Shown: piece after piece, positions 12,802-23,276 of the stretch
Numbering within the stretch: position 1 is the first letter of the stretch
Layout: every line of letters starts with the position of its first letter
Source: Polytrichum commune
Taxonomy: Eukaryota > Streptophyta > Polytrichopsida > Polytrichales > Polytrichaceae
DNA: 64,000 nucleotides
Direction: 5' to 3'
NCBI GenBank assembly: GCA_950295325.1
Contig: OX485809.1
Span: 29,466,144 to 29,530,143 of the forward strand
The notes under the pieces: model-generated
Told to the model about the DNA's origin: nothing
Database searches by the model: none
The model's input: the letters and a program-made list of their open reading frames with translations, nothing else
Position numbers and translations under genes: made by a program

Positions 12802-12830
<29 letters not shown>
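12802..12830. repeat. (AT)n microsatellite
   Basis: About 14 AT dinucleotides, preceded by T-, A- and CT-rich runs. Confidence 0.9.
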
Positions 12831-12842
12831 CATGTGGGAAAT

Positions 12843-13070
12843 TTCACAAGCTGTCCACTTTGTGATGGATGACATAAGCAAAATATGTATTTTCCATAAG
12901 CACAATAGGTAATTCAAGTGAGATTGCATGAGACTTGATCTTGGCACTATTTTTGAAGTAAAGGTGGATATTTCTTGAATTCTTGGAGGTGAACTCACAT
13001 ATGACTTAACATGTTTTCCTTTTAGACAATTCACACAATTGGATTTGTACCTATACTTCATAAAACCCAA
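12843..13070 (-). pseudogene. Ty1/copia integrase remnant (tentative)
   Basis: The - strand reads NCVNCLKGKHVKSYVSSPPR in one frame and SLELPIVLMENTYFAYVIH in another. The first resembles the Cys-x2-Cys...GK segment that precedes the copia integrase core. The second resembles the region just after it, where relatives read YF..FIDD. A frameshift lies between them and a TGA follows. Catalytic residues are not preserved (IHH where an Asp pair is expected). The piece is too short and damaged for more than a tentative call. Confidence 0.4.
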
Positions 13071-14467
13071 TCAAACCTTCAAATGTTTGAGGAACCAAAA
13101 AGTAGTTGGGAGCGTATCTTAAAGATTTTTTTTCTCAAGGACAATTTCATTTCCTTATGTGTATTTCTCTTGCACTTTGAATTGATACATTTTACGATTT
13201 CTTGAGTAAATTGATCAATGATCTATATTCATATTTGTGTCCATGAATGTTGAAGTGGTTGGAGCCCTTAAAATGTTATTTTTTTTACATGATGTCATGT
13301 TTGAGGAAGTAACAAGGTTAATGAGATGCATATTTATGGCTTTCCTGCCAAGCTATGCAACCTATGTTTTCAACCAATCAAATCGAACATGATGTGTTTT
13401 TTTTTTAAAAATGTGATCAAACATTTACTTATTTTAAGTATAAAATTTGTTTATACATATAATTGGTGCAGATAAAGGACATTGATGATCCTTATTCCAA
13501 TCATATGGATATATTCTAAATTCTAAATTCATTCCTTACACTCTTCACTTTTATGACAACTCCAAACAAGGCAGGTAACTCATATCTTATAGCATATTTT
13601 AATTCAAGTTAGAACCCCCTAAGCTTTTAGGATTTAAGGTCCACGATCCACTATATGTTAATTTACCCTACAAAAATATGCAAGCCTTTAAGAAATAAAA
13701 TGTAAAGTGTACACAATGTGACTAAAATATGTGGTGGTACGGCATTTATGTTATTCAACAAGCAACTAATTGCCTGACCCTAAAACATTCTAGGGGGCTT
13801 CCCAAGCATGAATTTATTCCTTCAATGTGCACATGACCCCAATGTGAGGCCAAACCCACCACCCTTAAGCGTCCTAGTCCGGGTGATGGTTTTGAGAATC
13901 ACATGTATTATATCAAAACTCGTGGTAGCATGAAATGTGACTTCCATCTCAATGGGCACCCACATTACTTAGAATCATGATGTTTTATTAATGCTAGCCT
14001 GTGGGAACACGCGAACACCAAAATATCCGGATTGGCGTTTTTAAGTATCTAATCCGGTTTTGTCCGGATGACCCTAGTATCGTCTAGGGATTCTGTGAAG
14101 TGTAGGAGGTCTAGAACTCTCCGTACCTGCTTATTTTCTATTCCTCAGCCAAATTTCCGGAAACCCCGGTTTCCGAACTTTTGGTCTTTTGGACCCTCTT
14201 TGTCCTCTTCCGGGGTGTGCCTTTCCGGATTGTGTCTCTAGGTCCTAATTATAATGCTTACTTGGCCCTCTACTTCTATCCTCCAGAATAGGTGGTTTCT
14301 TCCGGTGAAGATGTCCTCTATAAGATTAGAATCCGGAAATTCCCTCACAACCAATCCGGATTGATCAAATCCATCTTGGCAGGTCACACAGAGAGATCCG
14401 GATTATTTCTTAGGACCACAATGACCAGAGGAGTCCGGATTCCAACCGGAGATCTGGCTCGATGGGA

Positions 14468-14950
14468 TAAATGGGTGACCCGTACCACTTTCCGGATTGT
14501 CCCGTCCACCGGCGATGAGACCTCTTCAGAAGATCATATTGGCGCAAGTCCGGATCCCTTCCGGACCTTTGCCCAATCTTCCCCACGGCTATCTCACCTG
14601 GACGTTACCCAGACCTCCGGAACAATGAGGTTCCCTTCCCACTACACTCCGGAGATGGCCTCCAACCCGGAACCCTAACTATTCCGGTCCTTCCCTTCTC
14701 CTTCTGACGGATCGATCCGGCTACCTCTACCTTGGATTCTACTCAATCTGAGATAACTGGGCGATCCGTACCACTTTCCGGATTGATCCGTCTAAGAGCG
14801 GTGGGGCCTCTTCAGAAGATCAGATTAGCGTAAGTCCGGATCCCTTCCGGATCTCACCCAATCCTCCCAGCGACTATCCCACCTAGACGTTACTCAACCA
14901 TCCGGATCAGTGAGGTTTCCCTCCCACTACACCCAGAGAGGATTTGTAAG
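14468..14950. repeat. Two-copy tandem duplication of about 290 bp inside element Y
   Basis: The block beginning CCCGTACCACTTTCCGGATT near 14478 recurs near 14765 as CCGTACCACTTTCCGGATT. Both copies continue through CTCTTCAGAAGATCA, AGTCCGGATCCCTTCCGGA and CCCACTACAC. The copies differ at scattered positions. Confidence 0.7.
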
Positions 14951-15978
14951 GCAATAACCAGATCAGATCCGGGTCTCCTCTCCCATGTCCTATCCGGAAC
15001 TCCTACCCCTCATACTCTCTCTCTCTTCCGCTAACGATCTCCGGATCATTCGTACACAAAATCAACCAAGGAAAATCAAGGAGTGAGAAATGAAGGAATT
15101 TATTAGAGTAGGAGCAATCAAAATATAACAATGGAGAAGGAACCCTTCCCCAACTTCTTATTCAGCCTTAAGTAGAGGCCCAAAAATCCCTAAACTGAGG
15201 GCGGCGGCCCAGACGGCCGCCCCTAAGGAAAACCCTAACTGCATGTGAACCCAAAATGGTGCTCACATGTGGTGATTAACTCTTCGAAACCAATTTTAGT
15301 TTGACTTTGATGTGTTATGATTATTCACAAAACATAAAAAGAGTGAATTGTGGTTTGGATTTAAGTTTAGGCTTTAGAATGTGTTGTATGATTATTTCAA
15401 GGTTGAATTCAATAAGAGTATGCCTTGATAATGTGAGTAGGGGGTAAGGTGAAGCAAGGTGAGCTCCGCGGGTTAAATGCCCACTTTTGGATCCACCTTG
15501 TTAGTTTAGGAAGAAGGAAGCTTGGTGGAAGGGGATTAGTCCCTACTTTAGAGGTGAAGGTTAAGGGATTTTGATTGGAGGCGCTAATCCTATCCTTACC
15601 TCTCTCTCCCTCTCTCCCTCTCTCCCTCTCTCCCTCTTTACTACTTAAGGTGGTTTCTCTCTTATTTTTCTCTCTCTCCATCAAGCGCTCTCAAGGGAGC
15701 AAGCTCTTAAGAGCTTGAGCCACGTGTGTGGATTAGTAGGTTTTAGTAAAGTTAAGTAGTTAAGCTGTCTCTCCCTCAATACCTCCCAAGTGAGTGAGCT
15801 CTTAGAGCTTGAGATTGCCTAGGAGGATTAAGGGTTAGTTTAGTGAAATTAGTGGGATATGTTCATTCATTGGTTAAGGGACTAGAGGAATATTCGATTA
15901 ATCATTAAGGGTTGAGAGTAGTTGTTAGGACTTATTAGACATCTGCCTAAACACTGTTGGGGAACCGAGTTTATTTGC

Positions 15979-16410
15979 TGCTGGGCAGCTGGACTGCACC
16001 GAGTTAGTGTTGCTGGGCAGCTGAGATTGCACCGAGTAAGTGGCTGCTGGGCAGCTGAGACTGCACCGAGTTAGCGCTGCTGGGCAGCTGAGATTGCACC
16101 AAGTTAGTGTTGCTGGGCAGCTGGACTGCACCGAGCTGGTTGCTGCTGGGCAGCTGAGATTGCACCAAGTTAGTGTTGTTGGGCAGCTGGACTGCACCGA
16201 GCTGGTTGCTGCTGGGCAGCTGAGATTGCACCAAGTTAGTGTTGCTGGGCAGCTGGACTGCACCGAGCTGGTTGCTGCTAGGCAGCTGAGATTGCACCGA
16301 GTAAGTGGTTGTTGGGCAGCTGAGACTGCACCGAGTTAGTGCTGCTGGGCAGCTGAGATTGCACCGAGTTAGTTGCTGCTGGGCAGCTGGACTGCACCAA
16401 ACTTATTTGC
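15979..16410. repeat. 33-bp minisatellite, 13 units
   Basis: Units of 32-34 bp follow the pattern TGCTGGGCAGCTG, then (A)GA/GA-(C/T)TGCACC, then GAGTTAGTG. Two unit types, CTGGACTG and CTGAGATTG, alternate in the middle of the array. Because 33 is a multiple of three, several frames stay open, which is why spurious ORFs appear on both strands. Confidence 0.95.
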
Positions 16411-16716
16411 TGATCCCAGGTTAACCAAGGGACTGCCGGTAAATAGGCCGGATTTGGACCGATAGGTTAATTAGCCGGTTGGCTAGTTTAGTGAGCTAAG
16501 GTTAAGATTAAGTAGAGGATGCCACTAAACTAGCCATGAGGGTGTTAGACCATTTGTAGATTAAAATAGTTCCTAGGCAAGTATTAAGCTCAATAAGATA
16601 GGCGATGTGTGGGTGGATGTCACATGTGATTGCATTTAATATTGACTATGGAGTAAAGTGTTTCTTAACACTTGTACACTCTCAGTCAGCATAATTCATG
16701 TGCACAATTAATGGAG

Positions 16717-16875
16717 AATGTGGAGGATTCTTGCAATGGCAAGAAAAAGGAAGTAACGATTAAAAGAGTGAGGGGAATGTCCTTAAGGGCATGTGTGGCT
16801 AAAACCGCGGGTTGGACTCTTGAGAAAGCCAACTCTACCACAAGCCAAGAGGCTAACATTAATAAAGCACAATGA
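16717..16875 (+). CDS. Short conserved frame of element X (copy 1)
   Basis: I do not recognise this peptide. The frame contains MSLRACVAKTAGWTLEKAN, which matches a frame on the - strand of the outer X copy (near 19850-19920) at 17 of 19 residues. Over the 57 shared bases I count nine differences, seven of them synonymous, while the rest of the two copies has diverged much more. That argues the segment was translated when the elements were active. A stop follows 15 residues downstream. The start is uncertain: a GTG/TTG-poor upstream stretch gives ATG codons at 16711 and near 16779. No known domain is visible. Confidence 0.4.
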   Translation, partial: NVEDSCNGKKKEVTIKRVRGMSLRACVAKTAGWTLEKANSTTSQEANINKAQ

Positions 16876-17244
16876 GTGAGACAATATGTGTTCATTTGAA
16901 CATGAAAATTACCTTGCACATGGTTCAATGTTGTAATAGACACATGTGATTCTCAAAGTCATCATCCAGACTAGGACGCTAAAGGGGGATGGATTTGGCC
17001 TCACACGGCACCCGTTCTCCCGGATTTTTCGGATCAAGATCCGGATTTTCCGCTGACAGAACCCGAGGAAGAATTTTATTCCTCATCTTCAAAAACTCCT
17101 AAGTCCTATCTTCCTACCTCTATTCTTCCTAACTGATCTAACTATCATCCTAACCTAAGAAGAGCGGTGCTTCTTCTGAGCCGCTCCCTCCTTCGACTGG
17201 CCTAGTCCACTGACGGCGGATGAGCCGCCTCCCGGCAACGCCTT

Positions 17245-17535
17245 CTACAACCACGTGAGCATCCTCCTCATGTTCGGAGAAGGGGCAATCTCATCCTCCG
17301 AGTCCGTTGTTCTCTCGGTCTTTGGTGTTCCGGTCTTTGGTGTTCCGGAAATTGTACTCCCCTTCCGGATGCTCCGGACCGGAGAAGGATCGCTTCCGGT
17401 GCGCTGTTCCGGATTTTGCCCGCCCGGGATCGAGGCAGTCCACAGATCCCTGTTGGAGGCCGCCCTTGAGGGTGGCGGAGGGAATGGGCTAACCATTTGG
17501 CAGTCTTGCGGAGACGACGGCGAGGCTTGGTCCAT
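17245..17535 (-). other. Pro/Ser-rich open frame downstream of the gag-like ORF
   Basis: The 96-residue frame (SPSSPQDCQMVSPFPPPPSR) lies in the 3' part of element Y, on the same strand as the gag-like ORF. It has low complexity and no domain I recognise. It may be an old continuation of the upstream protein or chance in a GC-rich repeat. Confidence 0.2.
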
Positions 17536-17691
17536 AGGGGCCTTACCCCTACTCGGAGTTGCCTGTCGATCCGAAGTCTAGTGCCTTATCGGCGTCCTAG
17601 CCCTGTCCGGAGTCCGGGACCGATCCGAGGTCCGCGGAACAGGGGACTGGCCTCGTCCGGATCTAACAGACCCGGTACTTTTCCTCCTCAC

Positions 17692-19230
17692 CTAGGGAGA
17701 ACGGATCCTTTCCGGAGCTCTCCCGGAACTAGCAGGCCGAGAGCCACCTCCCTGTTGGCTGGGTCCTGCAGATGTTGGCGGGTTCTGAACCAGGGCGACT
17801 TCACCAACTACCTCGTAGAGGGTTCCGGTTGGTGACCCAGGCGGACCCGGATAGAGTACCCGCCGGGGTGTTCCGCTTGGCGGAACCACCTTTTGGATTT
17901 CCGCCAGGAGATCCTTCATTGTCCGTGAGTACTTCACAAGGATGGGGAGGGTCTGCCTGGCGGAAGCGGGTTCTCCGGACTCCATCATCCGGTCGTAGAG
18001 ATGCGCCTTGTTGAGGATCTCTGCCGGATGCCCCACCAGCTCCCGGATCCGGCTGAAGAGCATTGTCTGCTCCGCGTGGTACTTCCGGGTTTCTTCGCTC
18101 TTCTGATTCAGCTCCTGAGTCATGGCCGCTACCTGCGCGGTTAGGTGAGCATTCTCCGTCTTGGCCTGCTCGAGTTCCTTCCTGTCCGCCCTCTTGGCCA
18201 ACTCCCGGAGGATATTTCTGGGTCCGCAGTCGTCCAGGGCCTGGTTCGCTCCTCGGACGATGTGTTCCAACCGGTAGTATTGGTTCTGTAGGTCCTCCAT
18301 CCCCTCCTGGACCCGCTTGAAGGGATTTTCCGGAAAGTCCCAAGCGGATAGATCCACATTCCGCCACGTGGTCTCCCGGCTGGGGCCGGCTTCCGGATGA
18401 TAATGAGGGGGAGGAGAGATTGGCCTCTGGAGGGGTGGCGGGCTTCCGGGTGAGGAGGGAGGGGCTTCCGGAATGATGGGGTCACTAGAAGTCTCTGTCT
18501 CGAGGTCTCCAGCTTCCGGATGGAGCTTGTAGGTGACCTCGTCCGCCGCTATCGTCAGCAGGTCCTCCTCCTTGGCCGTAAAACAGTCAAAATGTTGATA
18601 GAGGTGCAGAATGAAGGGGGAGAGGAAGGAGGGTTTCCGGCCTATATGGGGGAGGGCCCGCCCTACTATCTCCTAAATTATCAAACCCCAATTCACTGGC
18701 CGGATTCCGGACATAGCACCAAACAGGGTGTTAGCCATGGTAAGGCTAATCCGCTTCGGCTTGTCCGGGTTAAGGATGGGTAGGAGGAATTCTAACACCC
18801 TCCGCTCTCTCAGGTTCCGGCAGTTCCCGGGGTGGAAGCCGTCTTTTGGATCCGCGTCCCCTCTAAACTTTCTGGCGAACAGGCCATCACGGCGTCCGGC
18901 CCATCCCTCTGCAATTCCCCTCGGGAACCCGTAAACCCTGTTCCAAACATCCAGAGTCCAATTATCCGGATCCCTCCTCTTGGTCCCTAGCCACTGATTA
19001 CCTCTCTCAAACTTAAATTCCCGGAGGGTATCTTCCGCCCGGAGGTTCCACGGTTTGGCGAGCAACCCCGCACAGCCCATAACCCGGAGATCCTCCGCTA
19101 GCTCCTGCAATTCCCTGTCCTCTCTTGGAATTGCAAGAACTAGGGCTTTGAGCGGAATAGGGATGGGTTCCCTCTGATCCTCTTCCCATGTTTCCGGCAT
19201 CTTTCTCTCTTCTCTTAACTTCCGTCTCAA
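17692..19230 (-). pseudogene. Gag-like/coiled-coil protein of element Y, 513 codons with one internal TAG
   Basis: I do not recognise a named family. The frame opens at 19230 (MRRKLREERKMPETWEED; the second ATG, at 19200, is a good alternative start) and stays open to 17692 except for one TAG at 18673-18675 in place of a sense codon. The N-terminal part is basic and aromatic (NQWLGTKRRDPDNWTLDVW, FARKFRGDADPKDGFHPG). A Pro/Ser-rich linker follows (PEAPPSSPGSPPPLQRP). The C-terminal third is a predicted coiled coil (ADRKELEQAKTENAHLTAQV). That order resembles retroelement Gag-type proteins, but no zinc knuckle, protease, RT or integrase follows. It is the only substantial coding content of Y, so Y looks non-autonomous. 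The stop may be a recent mutation. Confidence 0.6.
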
Positions 19231-19748
19231 TTACGGAAACTCTCTCTCCTCCGGGTACCCTCTCTTCCGCTCAACTGCTACGGAGTCCCGGCAAGCCAAC
19301 TGCCAGTGACTGGAAATTACGGAGTCCCAGCAATCCAACTGCTGGCGGCTCGAAGAAAACACAGCCTCACCACTCGTTCCCTCAATAATTTTTCTCCTTG
19401 CAAAAAGTGGGGAGGAGAAGGAAGGGACCCTTAAATAACCTCCCCCCCCCCTCTTCCTTCCCCTGTTGCCGTTAGGGTTTAACGGAAAACGGTTACCAAC
19501 CGTTTTCCGACGGTTTTCCCCCAACCGACATAAATCCGTTGTAACCGCCACTTCCGGACCGTTGGTTAATCTTGGCGCAACCGTTACTTGGTCCGGACCA
19601 GCGGTTTGGACCATGATTAAACGGTCCCCCTAATTCAATTTGACGGACCAGTAATAATACTCATTTTTATCCTTTTTATCGCGCAAGGCGGGTTTAGAAT
19701 GCCCTATTTCCTAATACAATTAATTTATCCTAAGGGGCCCTATTATCT

Positions 19749-19979
19749 TCATATAAGCAGGGTAAAATACGGAAAATGAATCCGTATTTCCGTATTTCCG
19801 TCGAATTTGGACTCCCACATAGCCTCTTGAGTAGATAGAGCATTGGCCTTTTCAAAGGTCCAACCCGCGGCTTTGGCTACACATGCCCTCAAGGACATTC
19901 CTCTCAAAACCTTGGGCTTGGCCAAGGTCTTCTCCTCCTTGCCCTCGACCTCGGCGGGGCTTTTGGTTGTAGAGTCCAT
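19749..19979 (-). CDS. Short conserved frame of element X (outer copy)
   Basis: The frame reads RGMSLRACVAKAAGWTFEKA, the counterpart of the frame at 16717-16875. It runs out of X into Y at 19819, so the C-terminal part (ESKFDGNTEIRIHFPY) is not original. The upstream sequence in another frame (19852-20127, GANKVVTGNNVFKHLNAL) also reads as plausible protein, so the original ORF may have been longer and is now frameshifted. Function unknown. Confidence 0.35.
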   Translation of the reverse strand: MDSTTKSPAEVEGKEEKTLAKPKVLRGMSLRACVAKAAGWTFEKANALSTQEAMWESKFDGNTEIRIHFPYFTLLI

Positions 19980-20289
19980 GAAGTGATGAGGTAACTAGCA
20001 CCCTGCTCCTCAAGCCATCACCTTTGTGTTCCACATAAATTTTTGCACTCCCATTTACTCCACTTAAAGCGTTCAAGTGTTTAAAAACATTATTCCCCGT
20101 TACAACCTTGTTGGCGCCACCCGGCACACCCCCAAGTATTTAAACCAACAATCTTTCCTCTAGGGCCAACACCTAACACCTTGTGGCCTCTCTTATACAC
20201 CCACTAAACTAATCCCTTCAATTCTAATTCAAACCCAACCCCCCAATGTCTACCATTCAACTTGATGCCAAGCCTAATCCTTAAGGGAC

Positions 20290-20375
20290 AGTCCTCCATG
20301 CTTCGGCCACAGTCTCCAGGCTTCGGCCCCACAATCCAGGCTTCGGCCCACAGTCCAGACTTTTTAGCCTCGGCA
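20290..20375. repeat. Short tandem repeat, about 20 bp, 4 units
   Basis: Units follow CAGTCCAGGCTTCGGCC with small changes. It lies in the outer X copy about 390 bp from the conserved short frame, close to where the inner X copy carries its unrelated 33-bp minisatellite. Confidence 0.7.
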
Positions 20376-21142
20376 CATTAAACCCATTTGCTAACTAGCT
20401 AATCTACTTAAGGCCCAGCCTCTAATCCACTAATCTATTTAAATCCTACCCTCTAACATAACTTAATCAACACTTATCAATGCAATTAAATAAGAGAGGA
20501 GAGAGAACTAAACCATAACTTCTCAATGGAAATTAAGATATTATAGAGGGAGAAAAGAAAAAATAACAAGAGAGGGGGAAAGGGAGAGGGTAAGGAGGCC
20601 TTGTGTGAACCTATCCCCTTTACCCACACTCCCCTCACAATACAAACATGCTTATGTGCCCATACACACGTGTGCGCCCACACGTGCAAGATGGGAAGAG
20701 AGCGAAGAGAGAGAGAGTGAATAGGAAAACAAGTGAGTGAAGAAGGTGAGAGTAAGGAATATAAGGGGAGGGAGAAGGGAAGAGGTGAGCGCCCCCAAAG
20801 CTCAAGATAAGCCCCTCGATCCTCTCCTACTTCGTAGGCTCTTATTCTATTCACTAAGCCTTCAACTCTTAAACCAACAAGATGGATCCCAATTCAAACT
20901 TTTAAACTCAAGGAGCTCCCCTTGGTTTACCACACACTACACTCACCTAACCAAAACACTTCCTTCATGCCGCTAAGCTTCTAATCAACTACACAACATA
21001 AGCCTAAGGCCTAAACATAACTTCATACCAAGCCTCATTCTTTTTATATTTTTGAGAATAATCATAAAACATCAAAATCTAACTCCTAATGGTTTCAAAG
21101 GGTTAATAACACATGTGGACATCATTTTGGGCTCACACCCAA

Positions 21143-21800
21143 GTAGCATCAAATTGTGGTCAAGCCAATTTTGTTGCATGTTTTGGGAAGAGTTGGAATT
21201 TGCATTTGATTCTCAGACACACACTATGATTATACGAGTCTCGGATAATCGACACACGTCTCTAAAAGAAATATGCAAATTACATTCCTTAACAATATAT
21301 TAAATCTATCACAAGGGTAGATTTTGTGTATTTTCTAGTGACACGTGACAATTTTCTATTGACACATGAGTCCATGATTCATATGCTTGTGGCAACACTA
21401 CGTTCTATGGCTTACATCATACAACAAAAAATTGCAAGAAAATTTGGGAGTAAGGATGCCCGAGGTGAGAGCACTGGGAATATTTATGTCCATAGAAACC
21501 GCCAACTATGATATTTTGTTTGAGGGGTTTATGAAAAGGGGCAAGTCACTTATAAATAATTCCATTTTATTTTTTTACATGGCACCTACGGTACTACTAT
21601 CACGATGACGAGTGTTACTTATCCAATATGGGGCCACCGAGCCCTTCACTATCATCCACCTTATTTGATGACTATTTTTCAACGGATTGCACTGCAAGTA
21701 AGCACTTAGGTTCCATCTTCAACACACATAAGATATCCCAGCATCATTTTTGAACTGGGAAAAAGAGAACAATGATGATGACTCTCAACTTGCCCCCATT
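21143..21800. other. Intergenic stretch, nothing recognised
   Basis: Short ORFs only. No paired termini or tandem structure found. Confidence 0.35.
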
Positions 21801-21803
21801 TTA

Positions 21804-22363
21804 CAGTAATATCCCGCTTAAGTACGCACTCATTTAAGTACACATCCCGGTTAAGTGTGCAATTTTTTTGACAAAAATAAGGGTTCACATTTTATTGTTT
21901 GAACATGTCATGCAAAGTCATTTGTCATGAATGCATGATTTTTTTACGTTTGACATTCAATGTTAGGTTGTTAACGTTTCACATAAATGTCTCAAACAAT
22001 CGTCGCAGTTCATCATACATTTGTCCAAACTTCTGTTGACGGATTTTTGGCATTAGTAGACATTAGTGCCGTTCGTTGCAGTATGTTCTCCCGGTTGTCC
22101 CAAACTTTCCGGATGGCGCCTTCACTGACTTCATAATCCAGCCCCAACATCCGCTTGCTTGGCGCATTCGACTTGCTCAACATTGCAATGATTTCATATC
22201 GTTGGGCTTTGGTCAAGCGGGTTGCCTCAAGTTTCATCCGTTTCCCGTTGCAATTCATTATATCGGAGGGTCTAGAAAGCGATATGAGTTGAATATGCAC
22301 CTACCCACTAAGTGTGCACCAACGGCTCCAGTTCAAAGTGTGCACTTAAACGGGAGATTACGG
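21804..22363 (-). mobile_element. Pogo/Tigger-type MITE with TA duplication
   Basis: The left end is CAGTAATATCCCGCTTAAGT and the right end, reverse complemented, is CCGTAATCTCCCGTTTAAGT. TA lies directly outside each end (21802-21803 and 22364-22365). The termini and TA duplication fit the Tc1/mariner-pogo group. The 560-bp element keeps the start of a transposase gene on the - strand, so it is an internally deleted derivative. Confidence 0.75.
22013..22300 (-). pseudogene. Pogo/Tigger-like transposase N-terminal helix-turn-helix fragment, 95 aa
   Basis: The protein carries a CENPB/psq-type N-terminal DNA-binding motif: TRLTKAQRYEIIAMLSKS followed by YEVSEGAIRKVWDNRENI. In intact relatives this domain binds the terminal repeats and is followed by a second HTH and a DDE catalytic domain, both missing here. 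The ORF lies wholly inside the TA-flanked MITE at 21804-22363. The first ATG at 22300 precedes a short stretch (MHIQLISLSRPSD) that need not be native. It is not a functional transposase. Confidence 0.7.
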
Positions 22364-22365
22364 TA

Positions 22366-23270
22366 TTTGTTTGACCAATATGCTATTTTAGGATTCAATG
22401 ATGCGTACATATTGTGACACACATTAAGTGGTTGATAATGGACATCATATGTTTAGCATGTTAAAATTTGGAGCATGCGAGCACAATTAACAAGATACAT
22501 GTCGTTGTATAAAATATTTGACAATCTTGTGCGATCAAAAAATTAATTTGGAGATTGATAGAGTTAGATGTCAATTCAATTAGATTTTTGGTCAGAAGTT
22601 GGTTGTTTCACATAGAATATTTTTCTTGTTTGATAAGTTTTTGGAGCAGGTGTGGAGGTTTGAATGGAGAACTTCTTCATATTGGTTCATTGAGGGTCAA
22701 CTTCATTTTGGGCATGTCATCAGCTGCTAGAACGAGTTTGGTCCTTGATGATCTGATATAGAAGGTTCTTCATTTAGACCTCCACACCAACTCCAAGCAT
22801 GGACCGAAACTTATTGAACATGATAAGATTTGTATGCAAAACAACCAACTCCTCAACAATATTGGGGTATTTGATGATATTATTATTTTTAGTACCATTC
22901 ACGTCTAAATGCCATGCAAGAACTTTCACACTAGGTGGAATTGTCCTAGTGTCAGTACGAATTAGAATGGTATTGACCCAAATAATAACTCGGGTTTACC
23001 AATATTCTCTCACCTTGACATACCCTTCAGAAATAAGTATTTGATTGGTCTTGTAATTTTGATACCATTGTTGATGTTGATTATTGATACCATGCATTCA
23101 CCTATATACAATCCCAACATCGGGTTTGATTAAGATGTTCAATAAATGTGAATCATGTGCTATTTGGGCGAGTTTCCATATAGGATGCTTGCCCACCATA
23201 TTCTAGTGGGAGTAAGGACAACCTCACCCAAATTTAGATGGAATCTGGTGGGGTAGGATCCCTATGTGCC
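22366..23270. other. Intergenic stretch, nothing recognised
   Basis: AT-rich sequence with a few short ORFs (22555-22761, 22799-23044) that show no family pattern. Confidence 0.35.
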
Positions 23271-23276
23271 AACTAC

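Larger units (their letters stand above)
10571..12840. other. Long AT-rich stretch without a supported gene
   Basis: No gene or paired termini can be supported. A GT microsatellite lies near 10825-10853 and an AT microsatellite at 12802-12830. Small ORFs here look like chance. Confidence 0.4.
15244..17005 (+). mobile_element. Element X, inner copy nested in element Y
   Basis: It starts TGTGAACCCAAAATGG and ends TTTGGCCTCACA, with flanking CTGCA (15239-15243) and CGGCA (17006-17010), four of five bases matching. It is homologous to the outer X copy in inverse orientation and to the copy at 36677-38282. It contains a CTCTCCCT run (15600-15640), a 33-bp minisatellite and a short conserved reading frame at 16717-16875. 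Confidence 0.8.
14000..19819 (-). mobile_element. Element Y: CCGGAT-rich element with gag-like ORF (TGTGGGA...TCCCACA ends, TAGCC duplication)
   Basis: On the + strand the left end reads TGTGGGAACACGCG and the right end reads TTTGGACTCCCACA. TAGCC flanks both sides (13995-13999 and 19820-19824). The same site is unoccupied in the sister X copy at 15244-17005, which reads GAGGCTAACATTAATAAA across the junction. Excluding the nested X, Y is about 4.05 kb. It carries a 513-codon ORF on the - strand and is densely studded with TCCGGA. I find no second copy of either end inside, so it lacks obvious LTRs. It may be a non-autonomous LTR-type element or a very long solo LTR. Confidence 0.75.
13843..21137 (-). 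mobile_element. Element X, outer copy (TGTGA...TCACA ends, CCCAA duplication), interrupted by element Y
   Basis: On the - strand the element starts TGTGAGCCCAAAATG (at 21137) and ends GTTTGGCCTCACA (at 13843). The five bases CCCAA occur immediately outside both ends (13838-13842 and 21138-21142), a perfect target-site duplication. After removing element Y (14000-19819) and one TAGCC, about 1.47 kb of X remains. It aligns with the X copy at 15244-17005 along its length, including the last 60 bp. TG...CA termini with a 5-bp duplication suggest a solo LTR or small LTR-type element, although the inverted end match is longer (about 12 bp) than usual. Confidence 0.8.

Noticed and set aside
15925-16339. 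Gln/Leu/Pro-rich frames on both strands
   Set aside because: They are the 33-bp minisatellite read in several frames.
15979-16410. Possible CRISPR array
   Set aside because: Units follow each other directly with no unique spacers, and the genome context is eukaryotic.
17255-18485. Several 60-114-residue + and - frames around the gag-like ORF
   Set aside because: Shadows of the 513-codon - strand frame in GC-rich sequence; the real frame is continuous apart from one TAG.
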